Shown here piece after piece: positions 22,601-35,241 of a stretch of DNA of 64,000 nt. Within the stretch, counting starts at the first letter, position 1, and each line of letters begins with the position of its first letter. This DNA is from Styela clava. Lineage: Eukaryota; Chordata; Ascidiacea; Stolidobranchia; Styelidae. The notes under the pieces were generated by a model, which ran no database searches, was not told the DNA's origin, and saw only the letters and a program-made list of their open reading frames with translations. The stretch spans positions 8,742,001 to 8,806,000 of the forward strand of contig NC_135260.1 in assembly GCF_964204865.1 (NCBI RefSeq). Reading direction: 5' to 3'. A program made the position numbers and the translations under genes.

Positions 22601-24949
22601 TATCAAGCAAAAACCACCAAAAAACGTTCAAAAATCTTACTATATCTACATTTAGTGTAAGATTCCAAACTCTTCATAACGAAGAAAGTGTCATAAGGAA
22701 AAAATACCGTTTTAGATAGTTACCGACAAAATTTGCAGAAAGCATTGTGGTATTCGTATTTCCCTCTCATATCCGGTTAAAAATCTGTTTGAATTGGTCA
22801 GCTTTCTTTTTTACAAAATTCATGTTCACAAAATAACTGCAGATTGAATTGATTACCGAATTTTACCAAATTAGAGATACAGGAGGGTAATTACTAAATT
22901 TTCTGACATATAGGCAGCATTTTTGTAATACTGTTTGGCTGGTTGCGAAAAAAAACGGCAGGAAATATATTGTTCAGCAATAACATTTATATTTAGTTAT
23001 CAGGCATATCAGCCAACCCAGGCTGATAGATTCCTCATTCGATTTTTAGTTTTCTATGAAGCCTATTTTGTTAGCATATATTCCCGACCAAAAAATAGAA
23101 AGCCATATAAGAATTTAGACTAGCCAAGCACAATATTTTATGATTTATTAGCTTTGTACAGTTCCTTCGTTGAATCATCGCTAATGCAAAGATCATCTTA
23201 TACAAATTTAAATTTATCATGCTGAACGGTGATTACAATAAATTCCACACAATAGCGTCTACGAAATTGACCCGCATTTTATACTAGACTCTATTGTTCC
23301 CGTTTCTTTTGTCGCATACAATTTATGATTAACAACTCGAGTGTAAACAAAGAATTTCTACATATGTCATTTATTGTTTACCTTTTTTGAACCTAATCGT
23401 GGTTCCACCCAATGTTGGTTTTTGGCAAGTTTTACTTGTTTCGTACAATCTATTGTAAAAACACACAAAAATGCGATTTATACTTGGGACGTGAACGTGC
23501 CATAAATTGACTATTGTACCTATCGTCGTGGTGCCGTACCTCTTTGTCCTGTGTATTGTACAAGACTTTTGTTTGTATATTCCATGTGTGTTGTCCTACT
23601 ATAACGCAGCAGTCCTAAACTGCAGCTATACTTGTTGGGGTGCTTGTCGCACATCTGTGTCCTAGGCCAGTAAGGTCTTGAACATGTATCCCGTCTCTGT
23701 TATACCGTTTAACTTTTATGCAGATACTGATACATTTTCGAGGCAAATAAGCATACTGTACATACATTAATTAGCATGCATGAAAAACAACAAAATGATA
23801 GAACATGGCACACAGACGGCTCGGAGTCGCACAAGAGTACAAATCGGATATTAAACTTCAATGAAAACATGAACGCAAATAGTTATTCTAACCGTTATTT
23901 GTTGCAATCAAAGCCATAATGGTTGAGGCAACAAAAAAAGTGGAAAGATCCATATTTAATGATATCCTTGCGATGTAGATGTCTGTATATACATATTGAC
24001 AACTTAGCTAAATAAGTCCATGATGTAGCTATGGGAAAAGTATATTAAAAGTGAAGTTTTCATATAAATATAGCGGAACACACGCAGCGCGTGGTCGGTC
24101 GGTAATCTCAAACGCCAGGCGTGTTACGCTTTAATGCTTTTTCATTAGTTAGATAAAGACGGTTGAATGGGATCAAGCGTCATTTGAATGGCCTCCTGTA
24201 AATTGAATCCCAAATCCATCAGTGGGTAGGTTTTAATAATGAGCAAAACCCCAGAATAGGTTGTTTTGGTATAATATCAGCAGTTGGTCTATAATCATTT
24301 AACTATCACGCGACTAAATCACAATTCTGTAGTCTCATCTGTTCACGAACTGCGCAGGGTGCAGTAAAATGCCGCAATTCTAAGCAGCTAAATAATATTC
24401 CAGTATACCAGTATTTACCATGGAAACTGTTCATTCTCCCCCTGAAATTAACATGTCGGCGATGTTATCAGAACCATGAATTAGAAGCTGATAATACCCT
24501 GATAAAAGTGATTAATCTACAGTAGGCTACACGCACGAGACGTGATAATGTTTTTACGAAGAACAAAATTGTTTAATGCCGCAATCATAGTTATATAATT
24601 AAAATAGTTAGTAACCATTCTTCTGTGTTAATTTTTGAATCTAGTTGTGATAATTATCGTGTTTGCAACACTAGTGCTTATCTCCTATTGTTAACCGCAA
24701 TGGCGTTCAGCGTTTAAAGTTGTTTTCATCTGCTTAGCGGTATTGCTTGAAGTTATGTTGATAAATGGAAGTCCAAATGAATCGCGTGCAGATTTCTACT
24801 TGAATTAGTTTGTCTCCATTACTAGATATAAAACATAACATCAGGATTCCATGACTCGGCGAAAGCGACATTGAAGCCTCATTTACTTCAAATATGATTG
24901 TAGTAGTATATATTGACGGTACTACTGACAGACATAATTATAATAATAA
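22601..24949. other. Intergenic, nothing recognised
   Basis: About 2.3 kb of AT-rich sequence with only short open frames. No conserved motif, RNA gene or transposon terminus was identified. It may be old, fully decayed repeat or true intergenic DNA. Confidence 0.35.
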
Positions 24950-25170
24950 GTTTATTTCGACTGCGTAATCAGCATGACAATAAAATGATTGGTAAAAATA
25001 AATGAATAAAAACTGATTATGAAATCAGGAGAGCGAACAAAATCTTAGATAAGGTTTAAAACGTACAGAATGTATATAAGACAGAAAGTTTTTTCCAAGA
25101 AGAAGCGGTACGTGTTCACTCACCTAAAATATTTGAAATATTTCACACTCGCACCTACACACACAACCAT
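24950..25170. repeat. Dispersed repeat (copy 2)
   Basis: Matches 4240-4460 in the same orientation, including TTTATTTCGACT, AATCAGCAT, AATAAAAACTGATTATG, GTGTTCACTCACCTAAAATA and ACACACAACCA blocks. Confidence 0.55.
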
Positions 25171-25535
25171 ACAGAAGTTATAAAGTAAGAAGAACATGAT
25201 AAATTACATACTGGTAGTTAAAAAAATAAATAAAAATTACTTGCCACACCATATTAATAAATTTATAATGTTTTCCACTGCCGATTTGATCGATTTTATA
25301 AATGGGAGTGAACAGTAAAGATGAACTTTAATGAAAAATATATTGCCATGCTGAATATAGATGGGGTCAATTGCCAAAAATTCCCAACCAAAGTTGCTAG
25401 GATTGGGTGCATGAAGAGGTGGGCTAGAGTTAGACCACTTAATTCCCTAAACTAGATCCTATTATTGCCAAATTATAGTCCAGATTGTAATAAGTATTTT
25501 AGGGTACCAGTAACAGTATAAGTAAGTATAATTAA

Positions 25536-27722
25536 TAGACCTTAGTCATTTAAAACCCATCCTACGCGCAAAAATAAAAGTGATGTAAAGATTTTTTTTA
25601 ACATTAGCTCTTATGGGAAATGTGATCACCAGAGCAGAAATTTGTATTTTTTGGGATTTTCTAGATATTTTTCATCGTATATGTGTGTAGTTTTGAGGAC
25701 AGAATATTTTTTTTTCACATTATTTTTGATATTTTTATCATGATAAACATGGTCAAGATATTTGATAATCGTTCATCAAAATTTTAATGATCGCGGTGTT
25801 TCCGATTACGTCATTATCACTAGACCATGAGATTCTGCCAACTCGCCGTGCTCTGTGGGATATGCGCTGCAAATGTCGCTTTGGGTACGGTACCGTTACT
25901 GGAAGCGTTTAACCGTAAATATATAGGTTTAACATTGACAATCTATAATCCATACCATTTCTATCACGTTTGTTTACTGGTTTTACGCATTTATACCTGT
26001 ACCGCTAGCAATCATTTACTGAAGGCATGCTTACGTGTTATTTAAACTACCGGTACCGTACCAAGGTTGCAAGAGGTGAAAACTAAATTATTTAGTAAAT
26101 ACTGGAATAGGCCTTCGAACAAAAATGTTGGCCAGCCTGCCAATAGGCAGGATAAGTTGTACGGTACCGGTATACAAAAAAGATGACCAACCTATAATGG
26201 TACAATACCGGTCTCCTAACTAGGTTAAAAAACATGACTGGATACCAGAGAGAGATTTATTTCATCAACCAGAATACAAGCATTGAATCAATAAAAATTA
26301 TATACAAAACACACAGTTATTCGGTATAGACTGGGGAGCGATACGACCATCACAGTCAGCTCGCCCCAGCCCCACATGTTCGCTATCGAGATTAACAGTT
26401 AATTAAGATGTTTGAACAATTTAACAAAAACTCCTTGGAGGAAGGGTTGACTAAGTTACGGAATATTTTTGGATTCGGTTAAACATGTAGTCCATTATTA
26501 AACCACTGCTTTTTTTTTAGATTTTCACTTAGTGGACACTTAGCTAGTACGATAGTTAATTTATGAAAAAAAAATTATCAATTAATAACAAATCAGTAGA
26601 AGTCAGATCGGGTATTTAAACATGTGATGATTGAAGTGAGAAAAAAATTTGAATTCACGTTTAGGCTATCACATTAAACAACAATGGAAGCTTCAAATGC
26701 TAATGGCATTAATGAAAAGAATATGCGAAATGAAGACTGAAGTTTCCATCTGAGACATTGGAAGACGCTAAAACCTTATAGACTTGATAGTGTGGAAAGC
26801 CTTCTCACAATGCGGTCATAATGGGACATATATTTATAATATCATTATACAGGCTTTAAGTTGAACTATATGTTCAATTAAAATATCTATCTTTGCGAAT
26901 AAATGCTGAAAACCATTTATTTCAATCTGCTGAGTGATTAGGGCCAGAAATTTGCTGTAGAGACCATCACCAGAAAGAATTCAATTTCAAGAAAATTGAA
27001 AGCAAAACTGCCTCAAGTAAATTTTCATTCCTTTAATTAAAAAATCACACCCATGAATGGGGAGAATGAAAAATTTGATGCACTCATATTTTTAATTTTA
27101 AGCAATGACATGTGGTGTTGTTTAGAGAGAAATTCTGAGCTCAAAAATATGAAGTGGCCTCTCATGGTCTAAATCCAGCCCTGAACATCACCAATTTTGG
27201 GATAGGTACATGGTGTCAACAAGACTCAACATATGAACTGAGTTAGGCAATTGGATTTTGAAAGGTGTACCAGAAATGTACATAGTTGCATGGAATTCAT
27301 GAAATATATAACATCCAATAAAAACCAAAATAGGTCTTTCGTTGAACGCCAGTTGTGGTCCCGGTACCGGTTTTCCAGTATTCTGTTATCACAAGCAGTT
27401 TCCACAGAGCACGGCGCGCTGGCAGAATCTCATGGTCTAGTGAGAATGACGTCATCGGAAACACCGCGATCATTAAAATTTTAATGAACGATTATCAAAT
27501 ATCTCGATCATGTTTATCATGATAAAAATATCAAAAATAATGTAAAAAATATTCTATTCTCAAAACTACACACGTATACGATGAAACATATCTAGAAAAT
27601 CCCAAAAAATGCAAATTTCTGCTCTGGTGATCACATTTCCCATAAGAGCTAATGTTAAAAAAAATTTTTTTACATCACTTTTATTTTTGCGCGTAGGATG
27701 GGTTTTAAATGACTAAGGTCTA
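25536..27722. mobile_element. TTAA-flanked element with about 320-bp terminal inverted repeats
   Basis: Left arm 25536-25858 and right arm 27402-27722 are nearly perfect inverse copies (starting TAGACCTTAGTCATTTAAAA, ending with its complement). Both ends abut TTAA (25532-25535 and 27723-27726), the target duplication of piggyBac and Kolobok transposons. The 1.5 kb interior has no transposase frame, so it is non-autonomous. The arms would read as long foldback RNA if transcribed. The small open frame at 25827-26045 reads out of the left arm and is not supported as a gene. Confidence 0.9.
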
Positions 27723-28280
27723 TTAAGGTAGGACGATAGGGTATAGGACTATGTTCGTTACCAAGGTTATAAGTAAGGGTGTTTTTCATATTCATACTTA
27801 GATATTGACTTCTGCAAGGATAAAGGAATTAGTATTGTTATTTCACAGGATCTTTTTGAATATTTTGACGCAATTGATGTCAATTCAAATTTATCATGGA
27901 TGATACATCAGCCTGCGAATTTTGTTGACGTAGACACTATTTATATTCAATAAGCTAGCTGTTGAATTGATCATCACGAAACGACCTGAAAAACAGAAAA
28001 TAAATCTGCGAGTAGAATATTCGAGGTTTACATATTAGGAAACAACACTACCCTACACTTTTGTTGAGAAGAAATTATTATTTTGAGTAGATATTGATCA
28101 TTAGTTATTTATCTTTACAACGCTAGTTGGAAGACCTGAGTTGAATTCTGATTGGGACACAGGGTAAATGTCTCGAAAACCATGCAAACCCTCTCAAACC
28201 ACACCAACCATTCGTATGTTGGCCTTCACGATAACTTCACAGCAGAACTTTAACCTAGGATAAAATTTTAGGACCTCCTG

Positions 28281-28684
28281 TAATACCTTATGAGGGATAT
28301 AGACGGTATAGTTTAGCTGCTGTACCTATTATTGTAATTAGGCGACCAGTCGAGATATATTGAATTCTCCCCTTCGTTTTAATTTGCTGTGGTATTCTAT
28401 GATTTGTCTTGTGTGTATACAAAATTTGGTACTCCTGAAGTATGCGCACCAAGATGGCGCACAGCCTGAACTCAGGTTGTGTACCAGGTTCGGGTTCAGG
28501 TTGTGCGACATCTTGGTGCGGATACTTCAAGAGTACCAAATTTTGTATACACACAAGACAAATCATAGAATACCACAGCAAATTAAAACGAAGGGGAGAA
28601 TTCAATATATCTCGACTGGTCGCCTAATTACAATAATAGGTACAGCAGCTAAACTATACCGTCTATATCCCTCATAAGGTATTA
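28281..28684. repeat. 404-bp near-perfect palindrome
   Basis: The sequence is an inverted repeat centred at 28482/28483 with arms of about 190 bp, starting TAATACCTTATGAG and ending CTCATAAGGTATTA. Both strands give the same open frame (105 codons each), which is a consequence of symmetry and not two genes. The centre holds GAAGTATGCGCACCAAGATG and its inverse, also found in decayed form at 59084-59180. Arm identity implies recent origin or conversion. Confidence 0.9.
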
Positions 28685-29745
28685 CACCACCCAAATAGAA
28701 ACAAAGTCCATGCATGGGTAATGTCAAAAATCCAATATTGAACAAAAAGAGAACATGCGCATGCAGATGTCAGAATGTGAACAGCCATTTGAAGAAAATA
28801 TTATGATACGCATGCTACAGAACCCGACACGCCAACATTAGATGTAGAACCATATATTTACGGTAGAACAGATGGGGAGAGATTAACTGCCCGCTCAACA
28901 ACATTCGTGGGTAGAATCAGCGCTGAATTAACCATTAAAAATATAAGCGCGTGATTAGGGCACCAAGCAAAGAGGGGCACACCAGAAATTTTATAGCAGA
29001 ATTTTATATAGTTTATCGGTGTTTAATAAAACATTACGAGTTCACCAGACAACTCAAACTTCAAAATGTTCGCTTATTTTTCGTCTCCAAGTTACATATC
29101 AACCTTCTTCATTAAAAATAAACCTGAAACTTTTTTATTGGACACGAAAGGGGCATATGAGTCGTTTTCTTCAATGCGGGAAATACAACTGTAATTCTCG
29201 GGAATTAATTTTAAAATAACTGAAGGCAACTCTCGTTGTTTATTAAATTTGAAGTATATAAACTCGCGATATTTCGATCACTTTTGGGTTTTCTCCGACT
29301 TGCGGCCCGCGGTCCTTCAACCTTGAGGTAGACTACTGGGTACCGGTAAAATTCCAAACTACAGTGGTTGTGACTGGTATCTTTTGGTACTTCGATTCAC
29401 GCTGAGATTGAACGCATGAATCTTCATTGTCACACTCCTTCAGGATTAGAGCTCAACCAATATATCGCCCCGATATTGCGTGTTTGCCGATATCATATCG
29501 GCAGTAAACGGCCTATAGCCTATATATCGGTTATTTAAAAAACCTAAAAATCTTCTTAAAAGTTATTTTATTTACTGTTGGTTGTGATTATGTTTAATGG
29601 ATAATACACTTATGTGGTTCCCTTTTTTTTATTTTAAATTACACATAAGGAGGCACCAAAGTCTTCATTGCTTAGGGCACCAAAGGGGCATGATCCGTCC
29701 CATGGTACAATGTAGAACGTATGTGCAGATCAAATAAATATAGAT
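28685..29745. repeat. Fragments of hAT-like ends
   Basis: Isolated pieces include CTTGCGGCCCGCGGTCC...CAACCTTG near 29298-29330 and a TAGAGCTCAACCAATATATCG terminus near 29447 with ATATCGGCAGTAAACGG. Motifs near 28920-28975 and 29645-29690 (ACCATTAA..., GGGCACCAA) recur at 58620-58680. No complete element can be bounded. Confidence 0.45.
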
Positions 29746-30591
29746 CAGGGTGGTCCGGGGTTACGAAGTTGAAGGGCCGCAAAAACTTTTGAGCATGTCT
29801 CGCGGGCCGCAGTCGAAGAAAAAAAAGTGATCAAAACATTGCGAGTTTACTCACTTCAAATATACTTAAAAATGAGAGTCTACCGTTCTAATCAGTTTTT
29901 TAAGAAAGATATATAAAGCCTTTATTTTTTTTTTAATTGCTTCCCAAGAAATACCGTGGTATTTTCGGTATCTTTTCTTGTGTTTGGTCTTGTAATGTCG
30001 CCTAAAATTATATTCTTTCGTGACAGATATTGCTTAAAAACACACCAGACACTGTGGTTTAACGTTGTTGTGGATTAGGAAATACGTTTCCTCTCAGTTT
30101 ACCTCGTTCATCTTTTTCACACTCACTGTATGATGAATTGTTATATTTGACTAATTTTATTACTTGTAGCGTTAGAAGGCTTGGTGCTATCGTCAAAGAA
30201 GAAACAAGTCCGTCTAAGTTGGGACTGCGCACCTAGCTAAAAATAACTTGATCGCGCGGCGCTAAGTCATCTCTGCTGTCACCTGGCCAACGCTTGAAAA
30301 TGGAGGAGTGTTTTTATCAAAATAGAGGCACGAAGCGCCTCTTTGAATGAGAACTTACTTTACGCGAGGTCAAGGTACGAAGTTCACTCATCTGACCGGC
30401 TTGTTCCTGTCTGCACAAGACAGTTTGTTCTCCTTGTACCGATCACTTCATTCCCATGGCATAGATACAACATTGAAATTCCGTGATTTTAACAATCTTC
30501 AATCCCGACATCGGGAAAAGGGCAATTGTCAGTTGGAATAGTTTAAGAATAATTCAAAATTGTTTAGCGGACCGCAGTTTGACCCACCCTG
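29746..30591. mobile_element. hAT-like element, 846 bp, perfect 8-bp TSD
   Basis: Ends CAGGGTGGTCCGGGG and GTTTGACCCACCCTG, with GGGCCGC / GCGGACCGC subterminal motifs, flanked by identical ATATAGAT duplications (29738-29745 and 30592-30599). No transposase frame. Confidence 0.88.
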
Positions 30592-30599
30592 ATATAGAT

Positions 30600-32612
30600 G
30601 ATTGCTAATGTCCATGAATGCAAATATATGAGGGTGGAAATATGCGTCGAAACAAAAAAAAACGGTTCATAAATGATCAAGATGCGATAAACCAATACTG
30701 GACGTCAGCGAAACCCTTCATAATAAAGTCATTCAACAAAATGTACATTAATTTAATACAATTTATTTGTACTAAGTGCTTTATCTCCGCACCACCTATA
30801 CCTTTGACATTTGCGCGCAAGGCGGTGCGATCGTTTTGTACACGATAAGAAAAAAAGCACAAGCCCGATTTCGCGAAGAAAATTCTTATTAGTGGCGAAT
30901 ACTTAATCAACTTCAACTCACCGTCCTGGATCGATGCTCTATAAACTTCCAGGTTCAGATCTCCGTCTAGAAAACTGGACCTCAATAGTGCTATATCAAA
31001 AGTGTGCAAGATTTTTTGTCGGTGGGCCATATAAAATAAACAACTTCAGACATCTAACCGGGCCACACAAAAAATTTAGCGGGAAAGGCGGGAACCACTT
31101 AGCCTTACAACGATAAAAGCACCAGGCAAAAATACGGTGGAAGATTTAACGCAATGACAAGTGCAAAAAAACATGCATTTTTATCCATGTAAGCACCTTT
31201 TCAAACATAAACTGTCGCATTAGAGGTTGATGCTTGGAGAAAAATCTGAGAATTGATAATTGCCACATTGAATGGCTTGGCGGGCCGGGTTATCGCCCGC
31301 CCGTTGCACAGTCTCGTGATATATTCGCTCCTATGGGGGATCGAACGTCCAGTTCGCTGACGCTAAATATACGACTGTCTTGTACATTTAGGTGGTTCGG
31401 TTTAGCTAGTGATTTGATTATAACACCATTTCTCACGCAAAACAGTTTTGATAAATAGTTACGAGTTAGTATATTAGGAAACTGTCTGCAACTTTTGTAC
31501 CAATAAATTTTGCATAAACACGCAATAACTGACCTTTATGAAAACGAAACAGACGTAGCCGATTGTACAATTGCTGGAAATAGAGTTCTGCAAAACACCT
31601 CTATGACTATCAGGCACAAATGGCCGATATTTGCTTCATTTTCCTGATTTATCGTCCAGTATCTTATTAATAAACTACCTATATTCAAATACTCTTTAAA
31701 ATGAACGAACTCGTATCAATAAAATGTAACATACAAAAATAAATGAAACATTTGCAAAGAAAAACAAAACTGAACTAAACAGTGGTAAACCTTTAAAGCA
31801 TTATAAAAAGTAACAGTGATTCTCTTACTGCCAGTAAAAACAACAAAACAATTCAATGCACAGAATATTGTTCCCTCGATCTAGCATCAATATATAGCAG
31901 CTCAAATTTCCTCTAAGATATGTGCAGTTTTTAGGTAAGGACTGTAAGACAATATGATGAATATGTGACAATGTAGTGCTGAAAACTTGATTAGGATAAA
32001 CTTTACATCTACAATTATTAGTTACTGTTTGAAGAAGTTAATCAATCAGAATTCAGTAGTAAAAAATAGATAACATATATATCAGAAAATTAGTGGTTAA
32101 AAGAAAATGCAAATGCGCTATGTCACTGTTCTTATGAAAGAATCATGTCAATCATATCACTTGATGTATTTTATGATTAGTGTTGGGCAGTAGTGTAAAG
32201 AGACCTTCTAACTAAATCAACAATTGATCATCATCAAAAAATAACTTCCCTAAAATGAAAACAATACAGAAAGGCTAGAATGTTACAAGTGAGACCATCA
32301 GTAACATGGAAATGTGACAAGAATCCTGTAAGGAATGAGGAAATTTCATAAGCCTTGGATATTCTGAATCAGAAATGAATAGATTGTCATAATTTTTTTC
32401 ACATTTTGAACAGAGATTTGTATGGACAAACAGTAAAAAGAATTTCAGACCTAATGCTTAATCTTGAAGTAGTTACACTTACTTTATCAAACAAATACAC
32501 TTACTTTATCAAACAAATAGCATGTGCAAACTTGAGCTATGGAGTAATATTGTACACAGTTATTTCCTAGAATTTGGAAAATCGCCAAGATATAAATCAT
32601 CTTGTCTCAATC
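30600..32612. other. Intergenic and fukutin 3' flank
   Basis: 30618-31300 has hAT-like shards (GTGGGCCATATAA near 31022, ACCGGGCCACAC near 31058, GGCGGGCCGGG near 31278). 31300-32612 is AT-rich and includes the fukutin 3' UTR, with a tandem 22-bp duplication (CACTTACTTTATCAAACAAAT) at about 32478-32520. No gene is called. Confidence 0.4.
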
Positions 32613-34067
32613 TCACAGATCTACTTTGACCTTTGGTTGATTACGTACTCTGTCATAAACTTGAATCACTTCATTCCACTCACTTTTTTCCCAATATCCG
32701 TTGTCTTCTACATTTGGCGGTGATGAGTACCAGACCCAATCTTTTACTGGTTTATCCCAATCTTCTCCATAATTAGCCTCAATGTAGGATCTAGTCTCGC
32801 ATGGTACTCGAAATTTATCTTCAAGATGTTCTGTCCAGCACAATGAAAATTTTGGAAATTTGTATTTAAATTTTGCTCCATCATAGGCTCTGGTGCCACC
32901 ATTCCATACAGAGTCAGACTCTTGATAAAAAAAGAAAATATCCAGTTTCACATCTTTTTCATCAATAAATGAAAGCTCATAACTGTCTTGTATTCTTCCA
33001 AAAACATGCTTAAGCATCAATCCTTCACGTTCCATTGCAGGAATAATTTCATTATGATAATCGTGAATCCAGATGCCAATGTCCACATCAACACCGTGAG
33101 GAATAATGCCACATTCTCTATACCATCCAAGCAATGTTCCACTACTGAGCCAAAATGGAATTCCTAATTTATTTAATACTTTCTTTGCTCGGATAAGTAA
33201 CTTCTTAGCATCAGATTGATATACATATTCCTCCTGTGTCGCAATTACAGGATATTCATCCCTGTACTTTTTAGCTCTTTCATGGTCACATTCAATAAAT
33301 CTGGCTTCTTTGTATTCTTTGAGAAAACTCTTAATATTGTAAGGTACAATAAATTCATGCTTATCTATTTTTGTAGCAACTCCAGTCAAGTGATGTGACA
33401 TTTCATACGCTTGAGCATATCTTGGGAAAACTGCACCATTCAACGTTCTCCAGTCAATAGTAAGTTGTGGTTTTAGTTCATTCACCATGTTGAACCAATC
33501 TGAATCAGTCACAGGTCCAGCCCAATAATAATTTCCATGTCGTTCATGCAATATGGTAATATGAATGACATGATCGTTTCTGGCAAGCCACAAATATGTT
33601 GGAATTTTTATCACTTCTTTCGCATCATGCAGTCTCGGATCTGGAACCATTGATAAATGGGTGGCGAATCCAAATTTCTGCAAACGATCTATTATCTTAT
33701 CCTTTTCTGGGATAAACTTTCTCGCCAAGATGGCAAATGTAAGAAGGTTATTGCCATCTGGATGATGCTTGCAAAGAATGCGACAGGTGTATGCAGGATC
33801 ATGCCAAATTTCCCTGCGAGGCTTGAAAACATGAGGAAGTATCTCAACATCAAAGATAATTAGGGGTACATTCCATGTCTGGAATGGTCCCGATAGCAAG
33901 TACAAATTATGCCACTGATTCTTAACATACGGCTCTACTTGTTTAGGCCTTTTGTAATACCACACACCCAAGTATGACACAGATACAGCAATAACTGCAA
34001 GCACAAGTGTTCGAATTCGCACAGATGAAAGTTTTTCTGTGACATCCTTATACATAATAGACAACAC
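32613..34067 (-). CDS. FKTN: Fukutin (ribitol-5-phosphate transferase), intronless
   Basis: 484 residues in one open frame. A short cytosolic N-terminus is followed by a membrane anchor (about 19-38, LVLAVIAVSVSYLGVWYY), giving a type II Golgi topology. The C-terminal LicD/nucleotidyltransferase-like domain has GTLLGWYRECGIIPHG, the DVD metal-binding motif (Asp327, Asp329), VKLDIFFFY, FPKFSLCWTE, YIEANYG and SPPNV, all fukutin signatures. In vertebrates fukutin adds ribitol-5-phosphate from CDP-ribitol to the core M3 glycan of alpha-dystroglycan. Length is close to human fukutin (461). A second ATG four codons downstream is an alternative start. Vertebrate FKTN has many introns, so a single-exon version is notable. 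It lies downstream of the FBXO25/32 gene on the same strand, 3.4 kb away. Confidence 0.94.
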   Translation of the reverse strand: MLSIMYKDVTEKLSSVRIRTLVLAVIAVSVSYLGVWYYKRPKQVEPYVKNQWHNLYLLSGPFQTWNVPLIIFDVEILPHVFKPRREIWHDPAYTCRILCKHHPDGNNLLTFAILARKFIPEKDKIIDRLQKFGFATHLSMVPDPRLHDAKEVIKIPTYLWLARNDHVIHITILHERHGNYYWAGPVTDSDWFNMVNELKPQLTIDWRTLNGAVFPRYAQAYEMSHHLTGVATKIDKHEFIVPYNIKSFLKEYKEARFIECDHERAKKYRDEYPVIATQEEYVYQSDAKKLLIRAKKVLNKLGIPFWLSSGTLLGWYRECGIIPHGVDVDIGIWIHDYHNEIIPAMEREGLMLKHVFGRIQDSYELSFIDEKDVKLDIFFFYQESDSVWNGGTRAYDGAKFKYKFPKFSLCWTEHLEDKFRVPCETRSYIEANYGEDWDKPVKDWVWYSSPPNVEDNGYWEKSEWNEVIQVYDRVRNQPKVKVDL

Positions 34068-34184
34068 TAATTGCCAGATATATAATTATTGAATTACGAT
34101 ACCAATAACAATAATACTGAGAAGCTTGAAAATAGGAAATATAAAAGGTCGATGTATTGAATAGCCTACCGTACCTGTACAAAT

Positions 34185-34360
34185 GGCAGAACTGGTTATA
34201 CCAGTACTGTACAGTACGGTACGGTACCGTACCGCAGCATATATCAGCATGGAATTCCACTATAAAGATTATTAAAATGAGTTATCATCATGAAAATCGC
34301 GGAACTATCAACCACCTTACCAGCATATAGCGGTACCGGTACCGTACCGTACAAAGCCTC
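34185..34360. repeat. GGTACC-rich simple repeats upstream of fukutin
   Basis: Alternating GGTACCG/TACGGTAC blocks occur at about 34199-34234 and 34329-34352. Similar islands recur at 26040-26200, 50135-50240 and 52170-52190. Confidence 0.6.
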
Positions 34361-34459
34361 TGCCACTAATGCAAAAATATGAGATTTGAGAAAAACGGAC
34401 GCTTAAGTCTGCATGCAGACATGTGACAAGTCCTAACCTAACACTTTAACACAGCCTAC

Positions 34460-35220
34460 TACCTGTACTAATACCTCCAGTACTAGACTACTGTACTACC
34501 AATTTCTCCTCATTCCTGTTTTTTCGTGAAATTCCCTTTTGTTGCCGTATTTTAGGTTTGGCAGTTTCCCTGCCATTCCCACTTTTTAGTGCACTTCCCT
34601 CTGTTCCCCGCATTTTAGCGTTACCCTGGTCACCTGGTGACGCGCGGCATTTAAAATAAAAAGTGTGATTATCATCAAATAAAATTTTAGATTTTTTTGG
34701 AAATGAACTATCCAACATACGGTTCCATTATTCCTGCACCCACGTACCATACATTGGGCCTTACTACTTGCTACAGCGCGAAACACCGCAAAGAGCGCGA
34801 AACAGCGCAAAACAGGAGACGCAGTTATTACCACCTCCCGCCACGAAGTAACAAGTTAACTATGAAAGAACCATGGATTTATGGCGCTATTTCTGGTATA
34901 TTTACAAGGTTATGTACCGAATTCTAGGTCATCATGCAAAATTTTTCTACTTTTTTTTTATCTAACCCTGAAGCCAAATCAATCAAATCTGTATACATAT
35001 AGAAAATGTTCTAAATTACGGTACCCAAAATGTGTCACCAGCGGGGGCAGACCTGCCATTACAGCCTACATGCATTGGTTTGTGTTTTTTGCTGCCGTGG
35101 TACCCCAACTCAAAAAAGGTGCCCTAACTCATTGCAAATTTTTTTTTTCTGCTTTTGCGCTGTTTCCCTATTTTTTCCGCTGTTTCCCTCTGCTTTGCGC
35201 TGTATTCAGTAAGTAGTGAG
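34460..35220. repeat. Inverted-repeat element with CGCGAAACACCGC motifs
   Basis: Motifs CTTACTACTTGCTACAGCGCGAAACACCGC near 34758 (shown in part: ACAGCGCGAAACACCGC) reappear inverted near 35150-35218 (GCGCTGTATTCAGTAAGTAG). TTCCCTGCCATTCCC and TTTCCCTCTGC tracts lie near each end. It is probably a non-autonomous DNA element. A fragment of the same family interrupts the array before IQCB1 at about 52845. Confidence 0.5.
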
Positions 35221-35241
35221 ACCGCCGTACATTTACACCCA

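Noticed and set aside
28288-28677. Two identical 105-codon open frames on opposite strands.
   Set aside because: They are the same sequence read from the two arms of a palindrome; no family resemblance.
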